A stretch of 64,000 nt of DNA from positions 41,115-105,114 of the forward strand of contig CAZFMF010000008.1 of the NCBI GenBank assembly GCA_964519985.1. The letters are read 5' to 3'. The stretch's first letter is position 1. Every line of letters begins with the position of its first letter. Positions 8,276 to 16,700 of the stretch are shown in pieces. The position numbers and the translations under genes were made by a program. Below the pieces are notes generated by a model. The model was not told the origin of the DNA. It did no database searches and worked only from the letters and a program-made list of their open reading frames with translations. The DNA comes from JAIEOG01 sp964519985 (GTDB lineage: Bacteria; Bdellovibrionota; FAC87; UBA2466).

Positions 8276-8845
8276 GTGGCACGCAAGATGGAAACCGACC
8301 CGGTCAAGCTCGCCGAACGGTTCTGGTCGCGGGTTAACAAGGACGGTCCGACCGTCCGGGACGGTCTAGACCAGTGCTGGGTCTGGACCGCCGCAAAGAG
8401 TTGTGGCTACGGGATCGTCTACATCAATGGGAAGAACTGGGTGGCGAGTCGGTATTCCTGGTACATGGCTCATGGCGATCTCGGCGGCCTGAACGTGCTC
8501 CACAAGTGCGACAACCGCGAGTGTGTCCGGCCATCACACCTTTTTCTCGGCACACACGCCGATAACTCGGCGGACATGGTTGCGAAAGGACGAGCAAAGA
8601 CCGGGAAGGATAGCGGACCGTCCAAGTACCCGGAGCGGATGATCCACGGCGAAGAACACCACATGGCGAAACTCACGGAAGCCGATGTCGTCTGGGCGAG
8701 AACGCACTATCGGCCGCGGGATCGTGTATACGGAGCGACGAGGTTGGCCGAACGATTCGGCGTGACGACAACGACCATGTTATTCGCCATCAAGGGACTA
8801 ACGTGGAAACACCTCTCGGAGCCAGTCAATGCCGATCGTAGCTGA
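8276..8845 (+). CDS. HNH homing endonuclease upstream of terminase
   Basis: A 189-aa protein from GTG 8276. It contains the HNH_3-type layout: RFWSRV near the N-terminus, CWVWTAAKSCGYG, then LHKCDNRECVRPSHLFLGT with the catalytic His/Asn and zinc cysteines, then the NSADMVAKGRAKTG motif and a C-terminal helix-turn-helix (YGATRLAERFGVTTTTMLF). It is a relative of the minus-strand gene at 31829. Its last 17 bases overlap the start of the terminase ATPase gene. It is probably a mobile element whose target lies in or next to the terminase. Confidence 0.88.
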   Translation: MARKMETDPVKLAERFWSRVNKDGPTVRDGLDQCWVWTAAKSCGYGIVYINGKNWVASRYSWYMAHGDLGGLNVLHKCDNRECVRPSHLFLGTHADNSADMVAKGRAKTGKDSGPSKYPERMIHGEEHHMAKLTEADVVWARTHYRPRDRVYGATRLAERFGVTTTTMLFAIKGLTWKHLSEPVNADRS

Positions 8846-9440
8846 GTGTGATCCGTTCGCCATGCACGAGCGACTATGGGGGTACCCCCGCGGCCACCAA
8901 TACCACACCTACTTTTATCAGACTCAGCGGGATATTATCCAGAGCGTAGTTAACAACAACAAGACGGTAGTAGTCGCAGCCAATAAGACTGGGAAAGACT
9001 TCGTAGCGTCATACATTTGCCTGTGGTATTTCTTGCACCCTGAGGTGACCCGCATCGTAACCACGAGCGTGAAAGATAGTCACCTCGACGTGCTGTGGGA
9101 CGAAATCGACCAGTGGATCGCCCGGTGTAAATACCCGCTGCTGGTGGAACACGGCGGCCCGCTGTACCGGACGTACCGCAAGATTCGCAAGGTCGTGAAC
9201 GGCGTCGAGCAGCCCCGGTCTTATATCCGCGGGATGGTGTCCGCCAAGCCCGAAGGTCTACAAGGTCACCACGCCCCACGAACGTTGTTCGTTGTCGATG
9301 AGGCGAGTGCGAGCGACGACATCGTGTTCGACATGGGCGAGAGCTGGTCGGGCAAACAACTATATGTGGGAAACCCGACAAGAAACTCGGGGCGGTTCTA
9401 CCGCGACTGTAAGGCCGGCGACCTGCTCGCGGCGGTATAG
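8829..9440 (+). CDS. terL (N-terminal part): large terminase, ATPase half (split gene)
   Basis: A 203-aa protein equal to the ATPase domain of a phage large terminase. The adenine-motif region is YFYQTQRDIIQS, Walker A is AANKTGKD (about residues 51-58), and Walker B is TLFVVDEASA (about 152-161). The protein stops after GRFYRDCKAGDLLAAV, just where the ATPase ends and the nuclease begins in an intact terminase. The nuclease follows as its own gene at 10281 in the same reading-frame register after 840 bp with two small genes. Codons from about 8913 to 9050 are AT-richer than the flanks. The two halves probably act together as the packaging motor. Confidence 0.9.
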   Translation: MPIVAECDPFAMHERLWGYPRGHQYHTYFYQTQRDIIQSVVNNNKTVVVAANKTGKDFVASYICLWYFLHPEVTRIVTTSVKDSHLDVLWDEIDQWIARCKYPLLVEHGGPLYRTYRKIRKVVNGVEQPRSYIRGMVSAKPEGLQGHHAPRTLFVVDEASASDDIVFDMGESWSGKQLYVGNPTRNSGRFYRDCKAGDLLAAV

Positions 9441-9463
9441 TGCGGTATCGCCCGGGAGCCCGT

Positions 9464-9808
9464 ATGCACTCATTCCTCACGCTCGACCAGCTCCCGCCCA
9501 CGCACCGCGTGTGGGTGGACGCGGCCCTGACCGCGGTGAAGGCCAACCCCGAGCCGAACAGTATAACGGGGTCGCCCGACGGCGTGACCGTATACCGGGT
9601 CTACACGACCGAGTACGAGACGGACCGGTACACCAAGTATCCGAACGGCATTGTTACGTTCAGTCCGTCGCGGCTGTACGTACTGCGGGCGTCCAGGCCC
9701 GGCGAAGCGGACGAACTGGTCGGGCTGGAAGGTGGTCATCTCACCCGGTACGCCTCACCGAAGACGTGGCTCGGGCGGCCCGTGGTATACGCGGAGGGCG
9801 TGGCGTGA
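9464..9808 (+). CDS. hypothetical protein inserted within terminase
   Basis: A 114-aa protein starting at ATG 9464 (GGGAGC upstream); a GTG at 9440 overlapping the terminase stop is an alternative. It is beta-rich (DGVTVYRVYTTEYETDRY, IVTFSPSRLYVLRAS), with no HNH or LAGLIDADG motif. It lies between the ATPase and nuclease halves of the terminase and is coupled by GTGA to the next TIGR02996 gene. Confidence 0.55.
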   Translation: MHSFLTLDQLPPTHRVWVDAALTAVKANPEPNSITGSPDGVTVYRVYTTEYETDRYTKYPNGIVTFSPSRLYVLRASRPGEADELVGLEGGHLTRYASPKTWLGRPVVYAEGVA

Positions 9809-10281
9809 CGACGGACGAACAGGCTTTGCGTAACGCCGTGAGTGCCAACCCCCACGACTGGACCCCGCGTTTAGTCCTAGCCGACTACCTAGACGACACC
9901 GGCGAACCCCACCACGTCGAGGAGGCGGCCCGCATCCGGCAGGCGGCCGACCCGTCCACGCCGCTGGGGCGGGCGGTGGCGGCGAGCCGGCGAGCGTTCG
10001 GAACGACACTCAAAAACCCGACTAACCCGCTGTACCCAGCTCACGCCAAAGGAGCAGCTACGCGGGGTGAGAAGTTGATTCACACACTGATTCACGGGCC
10101 GAACCTCGCGGCCCGCGGCTCTGCCGCCTACGACCTGATTGCTGTACACGACCGCCACATCGTCAACCATAACCGAGCTGCGGACGCTCTCCCTCCGGTA
10201 GACGGGTTGCATACGGTCGCCGCCGGACACCACGGTGAAGCCGGTATGTGGCTCCATCAGTACGCTCGTAACATGCGGTAA
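9805..10281 (+). CDS. TIGR02996-domain protein inserted within terminase
   Basis: A 158-aa protein from GTG 9805. Residues 1-45 are a TIGR02996 unit (TDEQALRNAVSANPHDWTPR, then LVLADYLDDTGEPHHVEEAA). The C-terminal part is helical and histidine-rich (AAYDLIAVHDRHIVNHNRAA; HHGEAGMWLHQYARNMR). Its TAA overlaps the ATG of the terminase nuclease gene, so nuclease translation is coupled to it. Confidence 0.72.
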   Translation: MTTDEQALRNAVSANPHDWTPRLVLADYLDDTGEPHHVEEAARIRQAADPSTPLGRAVAASRRAFGTTLKNPTNPLYPAHAKGAATRGEKLIHTLIHGPNLAARGSAAYDLIAVHDRHIVNHNRAADALPPVDGLHTVAAGHHGEAGMWLHQYARNMR

Positions 10282-11522
10282 TGCCGGACGAACCCCGCTA
10301 CGCCCGCAAAGTCATCACCATCTCGGCCCTCGACTCGCCGAACGTGGCTTACGGCTTACGTCAAAAGGAACTCGGGCACAAAGCCACCGGCCGCGATCAC
10401 CGCACCGGCGACCCCATCGTACCTGGGGTGTTGCGGTACGACGAGTACGTTCACCGCTTGCAGACGTGGGACAAAGCCCGCATCGAGATTGGCGTGTACG
10501 GGCGGTTCTACGAGGGGGCCGACCAACTCCTCTACCCGCCCGACTGGCTCGATAACGCCCACGAATTCCACGCTATTATCTCGCAGCCGCGGTACCAGCG
10601 GCCGTTCCGCCGGTTTCTCGGCATTGACGTGGGCGAAGGCGGCGACGAGACGGTGTGGACGGTAGTAGATCGGCTCGGGATTATCCACGAGGAAGGCGAG
10701 CGGACCCCGGACACGTCCGTTATCCCCAAGCGTACTCGGGAATTAATGCGGCTGTACCGCATCCACGCCTACGACACCGCGTTCGACCGGGGCGGCGGTA
10801 AGACCCATGCCGATGCGTTGCGGCAACTCGGGTTCGCGGTCCGGACGGTGGCGTTCGGGGCAAGTCCGGGGTACGCACAGTGGGACGACGTTGACGAGAA
10901 CGGCGACCCCGACCCCGCGGTAGCCCGCCACCTGCTCGAACTCAAGTCGGTGTTCAAGAACCGCCGGGCACAACTGTACTGGGAAGGGTCCGCCCTGTTT
11001 AACCCGGCCCGGTGTATCGCCCCCGGGCTGGCGACGCCGGAGGGCGAAGTGCCGCCCTTGCCCGACGACGCCGACTACCGGGGTCGGCTGGCGAGCCCGG
11101 ACGGGTTCGGCCTCCCGCCCGACCTGTTAGAGCTGCGGCGGCAACTCGCCCCGGTGCCCAAGCTCCGGGACGGGGAGGGGAAGGGCTGGCTCCCGCCCAA
11201 AAAGAAGAACAAAGACACTAGCACGGAGCGGTCGCTAACGGATATCTTAGGGTGCAGCCCGGACCGGGCGGACGCCTTCGTGATCGCGGCCCACCTGATG
11301 ATCGGCGCGGAGTTGGAGGCGGGGCCGGCTATCATCCTGGCCGCCGATATCCGGGACCGGACTCTCCACACCGGGAAGCGTCCGCTCCCGCCCGGCGAGA
11401 AGGTGGGCGATTACGACAACGTGCGATTCGTCAAGGCGGGCGAGCCCATCGTACTCGACACGCGGCAGATACTCGGTGAGCTAGCCCACGCGAACGGTAA
11501 CGGCAAGAACGGGAAGCACTGA
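10281..11522 (+). CDS. terL (C-terminal part): large terminase, nuclease half (split gene)
   Basis: A 413-aa protein equal to the linker plus RNase H-like nuclease domain of a large terminase. It opens with KVITISALDSPNVAYGL, typical of the region just after the ATPase. The metal-binding acidic residues are visible as FLGIDVGEGGDETVW (about 112-126), HAYDTAFDRGGGKTH, and SPDRADAFVIAAHL near residue 335. It cuts concatemeric DNA during packaging. In most phages this is one chain with the ATPase; here it has its own ATG, coupled to the TIGR02996 gene before it. Confidence 0.9.
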   Translation: MPDEPRYARKVITISALDSPNVAYGLRQKELGHKATGRDHRTGDPIVPGVLRYDEYVHRLQTWDKARIEIGVYGRFYEGADQLLYPPDWLDNAHEFHAIISQPRYQRPFRRFLGIDVGEGGDETVWTVVDRLGIIHEEGERTPDTSVIPKRTRELMRLYRIHAYDTAFDRGGGKTHADALRQLGFAVRTVAFGASPGYAQWDDVDENGDPDPAVARHLLELKSVFKNRRAQLYWEGSALFNPARCIAPGLATPEGEVPPLPDDADYRGRLASPDGFGLPPDLLELRRQLAPVPKLRDGEGKGWLPPKKKNKDTSTERSLTDILGCSPDRADAFVIAAHLMIGAELEAGPAIILAADIRDRTLHTGKRPLPPGEKVGDYDNVRFVKAGEPIVLDTRQILGELAHANGNGKNGKH

Positions 11523-11968
11523 TGCACGACGGGCACGCCCTACTCGCCGCCTCCCGGGAGCGTCCGGAGGACGACACCCCGCACCTCGTTTATGCCGACT
11601 GGGCGGACGATAACGGGATGCCGCACGCTGCTGCTCACATCCGTAACGTAATCGCCCAAGCTCGAAAGCCGCGATCAACTACATCCGGGCGACAACGCCC
11701 GATGACGGGGTCTTATACCTTCAAGACCAGTACAGGCGACGATCTCAGCCCGGAGGGCCGCGGCGTAGCCCTCTACCAGCATCCTAACGGTACGTCCACG
11801 GTACAGGTTCTTCACGCCGCACCGCACCCCGACAAGGGGTGGACCCACGAGCACTACTGGGACGATATCATCCCTCACACGGAAGCGGCGGAGCGAGTCC
11901 GTAATCTCGTCGCGGAAGGACACCACCCGGTCGGTCTGTACGCCCGGGCCGCGGCAAGAGGTGTTTAG
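11522..11968 (+). CDS. TIGR02996-domain protein
   Basis: A 148-aa protein. Residues 6-45 match the canonical unit best of all copies here (RERPEDDTPHLVYADWADDN). The remaining 100 residues contain a short beta region (TGSYTFKTSTGDDLSPEG) and a helical end. ATG 11522 overlaps the terminase stop. Unlike its paralogs it lacks the long histidine-rich helical tail. The next 147 bp (11969-12115) is G-rich and contains no gene I can support. Confidence 0.7.
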   Translation: MHDGHALLAASRERPEDDTPHLVYADWADDNGMPHAAAHIRNVIAQARKPRSTTSGRQRPMTGSYTFKTSTGDDLSPEGRGVALYQHPNGTSTVQVLHAAPHPDKGWTHEHYWDDIIPHTEAAERVRNLVAEGHHPVGLYARAAARGV

Positions 11969-12115
11969 TATCACGGCGGTCCCGCGGTGGCGGGGGCGGA
12001 CCGGGCGTTTCTGCTGCTTCCAGCCCGGGGCGATAGGCCAGCCCCCCGGCGAGGGTTTACGGGGCCGGGGAAGATTAGCAGCGACACCCGTCCGACGCCG
12101 TTGCTAGGAGACACG

Positions 12116-12775
12116 ATGACCGACGAGGACGCCCTAAAAGCCGCGGTCCACGCCAGCCGCGGGGACGCCACGCCCCGGCTCGTGTATGCAGACGAACCTA
12201 TCAAGAAACCGTGCCGAGTGTGCCGCACCCTATACGTACCGAGCGTCGGTAGTTTACGCCACGCGAGTTACATCTGCAAACCGTGCAATCGGACCGTACA
12301 GAGTGCGTGGAGGCAAAAACGCGGTATAAAAATCAAGGCTACTATGACGCGATGCCGTACGCCCGGGTATACAACGTGGATGGGGATGCTGGCAAGATGT
12401 TACCATTCTCACGTTGCGGCGTACCCGTATTATGGTGGCCGAGGTATTACTGTTTGTGACCGGTGGCGAGAGTCATTCGAGAATTTCATCTCGGACATGG
12501 GGGAGAAACCAGGGCCGGGCTACTCGTTAGATAGGATAAATAACGACGGACCTTACAGTCTGGAAAATTGCCGTTGGGCATCCAAGAAATCTCAAGCTCG
12601 AAACCGCCGAAGCAGTCACAGTGTTACTTGTTTTGGAGCGACTAGGACGATTGCCGAGTGGGCCGAAGTTACGGGACTGGCGGCCTCGATGATTAGCTTA
12701 CGCCTCGTCCGACTAAAGTGGACGCCCGAGAAAGCCCTTACCACACCGTCAAGACGGGCGACGACCAATGCATGA
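12116..12775 (+). CDS. HNH endonuclease fused to a TIGR02996 stub
   Basis: A 219-aa chimera. ATG 12116 has AGGAG 6 bases upstream. Residues 1-25 are the start of a TIGR02996 gene (DEDALKAAVH ... DATPRLVYAD). At the conserved YAD it switches into an endonuclease: a four-cysteine zinc site (CRVC and CKPC, about residues 31-58), YGGRGITVCDRW, and SLDRINNDGPYSLENCRWA, then TIAEWAEVTGLAASMISLR as a likely DNA-binding helix-turn-helix. It is a paralog of the 1069 endonuclease. The endonuclease uses the invaded gene's start and ribosome-binding site, while the gene at 12768 provides an intact TIGR02996 N-terminus again. Confidence 0.85.
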   Translation: MTDEDALKAAVHASRGDATPRLVYADEPIKKPCRVCRTLYVPSVGSLRHASYICKPCNRTVQSAWRQKRGIKIKATMTRCRTPGYTTWMGMLARCYHSHVAAYPYYGGRGITVCDRWRESFENFISDMGEKPGPGYSLDRINNDGPYSLENCRWASKKSQARNRRSSHSVTCFGATRTIAEWAEVTGLAASMISLRLVRLKWTPEKALTTPSRRATTNA

Positions 12776-13298
12776 AGACGAAGCAGCCCTGCTCCGGACC
12801 GTACATCAGAACCCCCGAGACGCGACGCCGCGTCTGGTTCTGGCCGACTACTACGATGATAACGACCGCCCGCAGGAGGCGGCCATGCACCGGTACATCG
12901 CCGAGCCGACCGACCGGCACCGGGACTTGTTCGTGGGGCAGCACGGCGGACGAACTTCGGACGCGGCCCACCAACTGAGCCACCACATCTATAAGCAGGC
13001 GTTCGCCCACGGGGATAAATTCCCCGCCGCCGACGAGCCGCCGTATGATCCGGCTTACCGTGTTGCCCGTAACGCCGGGTACGCGGCTGACGAGGGGAGT
13101 GTCGGACCGGGGCGGATGGACCGGCATCACCGGGCCGCGGAAGGACACGCCGAAGAAGCTCGTAACTACGAGACACTGCCGAGTCGTCATAACCTACCAC
13201 CGGCTTCCGTAGACGCGGCGGCCGAACTGCACACACTACATACCGCCGCCGAGAAACTACACCGGCACGCCCGTAATACGCTCCGCGGTGTTGCGTAA
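12768..13298 (+). CDS. TIGR02996-domain protein (restored copy)
   Basis: A 176-aa protein. Residues 2-45 form a full TIGR02996 unit (EDEAALLRTVHQNPRDATPR then LVLADYYDDNDRPQEAAMHR). The tail is helical and histidine-rich (HHRAAEGHAEEARNYE; LHTLHTAAEKLHRHARNTL). The shared DATPRLV is written with different synonymous codons in five of seven positions compared with the stub at 12116, as expected for a recoded replacement of the interrupted 5' end. It overlaps the endonuclease by 8 bp. Confidence 0.78.
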   Translation: MHEDEAALLRTVHQNPRDATPRLVLADYYDDNDRPQEAAMHRYIAEPTDRHRDLFVGQHGGRTSDAAHQLSHHIYKQAFAHGDKFPAADEPPYDPAYRVARNAGYAADEGSVGPGRMDRHHRAAEGHAEEARNYETLPSRHNLPPASVDAAAELHTLHTAAEKLHRHARNTLRGVA

Positions 13299-13744
13299 TG
13301 GACATCGTCCGCCCCGCCGCCGGCCCCGCCGGCCCCGCCGGGCTCGACGCCGCGGTAACAACCCCGGGCGGACTCGTCCCCGGGATGACCCGGCCGCCGG
13401 GGCTCAAACCGCACGCCCCGCTGTTCGACGCGGACCGACACCCGGGGCGACAGTCCGGCACGCCCGACCCGACCGCGGGCTTCCGCTACCTCGAAGACAG
13501 TGCGTGGGTCTTCGCCCCGTTCAGTTCACACCTGAGTAGATGGCTCGCCTATGAAACCGAGGGCGAGTTTTTCTTGTTGGTGCGGTTCAAGCGGAAGGAC
13601 GGCGGCGAGACCCGCACCTACAGTTACCGCTTCTCGTCCAGTGCGGAAGTAGCGAGCATCGACACCTCGATGAAGCGTAGTCCGCATCCGTACTCGGCCG
13701 TGCTCCGACCGAGAGTTATCCAAGCCGGCGTCCCGTTCTCCTAA
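13298..13744 (+). CDS. hypothetical protein, possible KTSC-like domain
   Basis: A 148-aa protein. The first 60 residues are low-complexity and proline/glycine-rich; the C-terminal 90 residues (SSHLSRWLAYETEGEFFLLV, then RFKRKDGGETRTYSYRF, then SSAEVASID) resemble the KTSC fold in layout, with low certainty. It is coupled to the gene before (TAATG) and sits just upstream of the portal gene. Confidence 0.5.
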   Translation: MDIVRPAAGPAGPAGLDAAVTTPGGLVPGMTRPPGLKPHAPLFDADRHPGRQSGTPDPTAGFRYLEDSAWVFAPFSSHLSRWLAYETEGEFFLLVRFKRKDGGETRTYSYRFSSSAEVASIDTSMKRSPHPYSAVLRPRVIQAGVPFS

Positions 13745-13761
13745 CCAACGCCGCATCTACC

Positions 13762-16700
13762 ATGAACTATACTGGTTCCTTCTCGCTCAACTCGCTCGGC
13801 CTCGGCCAGTCCGGGCTCATGCAGGCGTACCAAACCGGTATGACCGCCCAGAGCGACGCCACGGGGTACAAGCCGTTCGCGTACAACCCCGACTCCGGGA
13901 AAGTCCGCCGCCCCCGGCAGGGCGACCCGGCCGTGGATAGTTTCCAGCGGTATCTGGAAGCTAGCATGGCGAACAACCTGCCCAGCTACCCGCTGAGCAA
14001 CCCGTTCAACCACGCCGCCCACTACCGCAACGTGGTGTACACGGCGGTGAGTTCGATGATGCGGGTGCTGAGTAGTGCGTCGATCCGGCTGGAGATCAAG
14101 CGGGACGGTAAGGGCGGGATGGCGTCGGTGGCCGGGGACAGCCGGGATCACGACTACGTGGAGTTCAAAGACCACTACCTGTCGGACTTCCTCCGTAGCC
14201 CCAACCCGGCGGACGACTTCGCCTCGTTCCTCGGCAAGTGCATTCTGCAATACCACTTGACGGGCCGGCTCCTCATCTGGGGCGTGCCGAACAAGTGGGG
14301 GCTCCCGGTCCGGTTCTACGTGCTCCCGACCGCCCTCTGTATCCCAAACCCCGGCGTGCCCACCGACCGCTACCCGATGGGGGCGTGGCGGATACAGAAC
14401 TACTACCCGAGTAGCGGGATGGTAGGCATCCTGCCCGGCCCGGCCGCCGGCATCGCTAGCACCCCCGGGGCGTTGATCGACGCCCGGGAAATCTACGTGA
14501 TGAACAACCCGCACCCGCTCTTTAACTGGGCGAGCCTGTCGGGGCTGGACGCGATGGGCGTGCAGACCGATGTCGTGGAGATGATGGACAAGGCGTTCTG
14601 GTCGGTGTACCGGCAGGGGCCGCGGATCGCCGGCATCCTCACCGCCCCCGGCGCGACGGCCGACCAGATTGACGACCTGAACTCGGCGATCAACTCGACC
14701 TACGCCGGCCCCGATAACGCCGGGAAAATCTGGACGACGGGTGGCCGTGTCGATGCCCCGAGCTTCACACCCATCAGCCTCGGGCCGGAACAGCTCGACA
14801 TCACCGCCCGGGCGACCTACGAGGCCCAGATCATCGCGGCCGTCACGGGACAGGACCGCACCGTGCTCGGGCTCAAGACGGACGGGGTCGGGTCGTACTC
14901 GGAGCGGTGGGCGGCGATGGCCGACGTGCGGGAGCGGACGTACATCCCGTGGCTCGGGATGCTGGCGTCGATGCTCACCCGCGGCCCGGTGCGGGACTGG
15001 GGGTTGGAGGACAAGGGCGTCCGCGTGGCGATCCGGCTGCCCCGACTCAACGACCCAGTGATGGTGCAGGCCGACACGAACGCCGGGGCCGCGGACGGCA
15101 CGATGACGACGGACGAAGTGCGTGCCCGCCGTGATATGGGGCCGGACCCGTTGGGGCTCGGACACCTGCCGCCCGCCATCCGCACGATGACACTGCAACT
15201 CGCCGCAGAGCAAGGCGGCCTACCGCCCAACCCTACCCCACCCGGCGACGACGGTAGTGAGGAGACGGTAGACATCGCCGACCCGAGCGACGACGGTACG
15301 GCGTTGGGTGCTCTGCGGGCTAGCCGGGAAGAACCCGAGGGCGAGCCGATCGCCTCGACCGCACAGGTGGAGGCGGCTCAGCAAGCCCGGGCCAAGACCG
15401 GCCAGCCCCGCAAGCCCGCCGGGTCGTCCGCGGGCAAGAAGTCGCCCAAGCCCAAACCCAAGACGAGCGGCGGCGGGAAGGGACCGCCGATAAAGAAGGC
15501 GATCACCGCCCCGGACGACGGGGATGATTTGGCGAGGGGCGTGACCGTTCTGTACCACGAGACGCCCGCCAAAAACATCGACTCGATCCTAACGAACGGG
15601 CTGCGGCAAAACCCGCACATGCGGTCGCCGAAGTGGTATACCCTCACCGACAGCCTGCCCGGGGCGATCAACTACACGTCCGGAGCAACGGACCGGCACG
15701 TCGTGGAAATCCACCTGCCACCGGACGCGATGGACCGGTACGTATGGCCGAAGCCCGGGGCGAGCGATCACTACGGGAACCAGTACGCCGTCCGTGGTAC
15801 GGTCCCTGCCGAGTACATCCGGGCCGTCCACGCACCGGACGATAACGGCGAGTTCGTCCGCCAGACGGTCGGCGAGCACAAAGCCCTCCCCGAGAACCCC
15901 GAGCACCGCACCGAAGCCGTCTACGGGCTACACCTCGCACTACAGGCGGACCCGCTCAACCACGGGCTGCGGCAGGTGTACGCGGACGCCCTGGACGACG
16001 TGGGGGCGAGTCACGAGGCGACAGTGCATCGGGCGATTGCGGTCGCCCACCTGCACGGTGATGAAAATCACCCGGAGGTACGGGAGCAGTTCCACGGACT
16101 ATATCACGCGGCCGATCCTGAACTATCGAAGGTCGCGTCTCACATCGCCCACGAGTACAGTGAGCGGGTGGTAGACCACGGGAATGAGTACGGCCCGGTA
16201 GAACACCTTGATGACGTGCTCGGCGGGGCGGCTTACCGGCACGCGAGTCGGGCCAACCAGAATGTTCGTCTCGGGAACTACCGGCAGGCGTCTTTGGAGC
16301 ATGGGTGGGCGTCTAACGTCCACGGGGAAGCCGCCGACGAGTACGCGGCACGGGCCGCATACCGGAATAGTAGCGAAGCCCTCCACCGCCACGGACACGC
16401 CCTTAACGCTATCGCCGAAGCGGCCAACCGGGTAGCCCGCACCACGCTCGGCACGGTGCCGGAAGCCCGTACTATCAAGTCCGACATCGCCCAATCCGCC
16501 TTCACCGACTCGCTCGGCGGGACGCTCGTGCCCGCGGCCGGGTCCGCCACCGTGCCCACCAAGAAGAAGCGTCGCGTCCTCCGCGGGCATGAGGCTCACG
16601 ACGTTATCGAGCGGGCGGTGGCGGACGTGCTGGGGGTGCCGGCCGCCGTCGAAGCTAAGGCGGAGTTAGCGGACCCCGACCCCGTGCCCGCGTTCGACCG

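Noticed and set aside
9441..10280. Group I intron or intein splitting the terminase
   Set aside because: The insert encodes two proteins with their own overlapping starts, has no splicing-domain or homing motif, and the second terminase half has its own coupled ATG.
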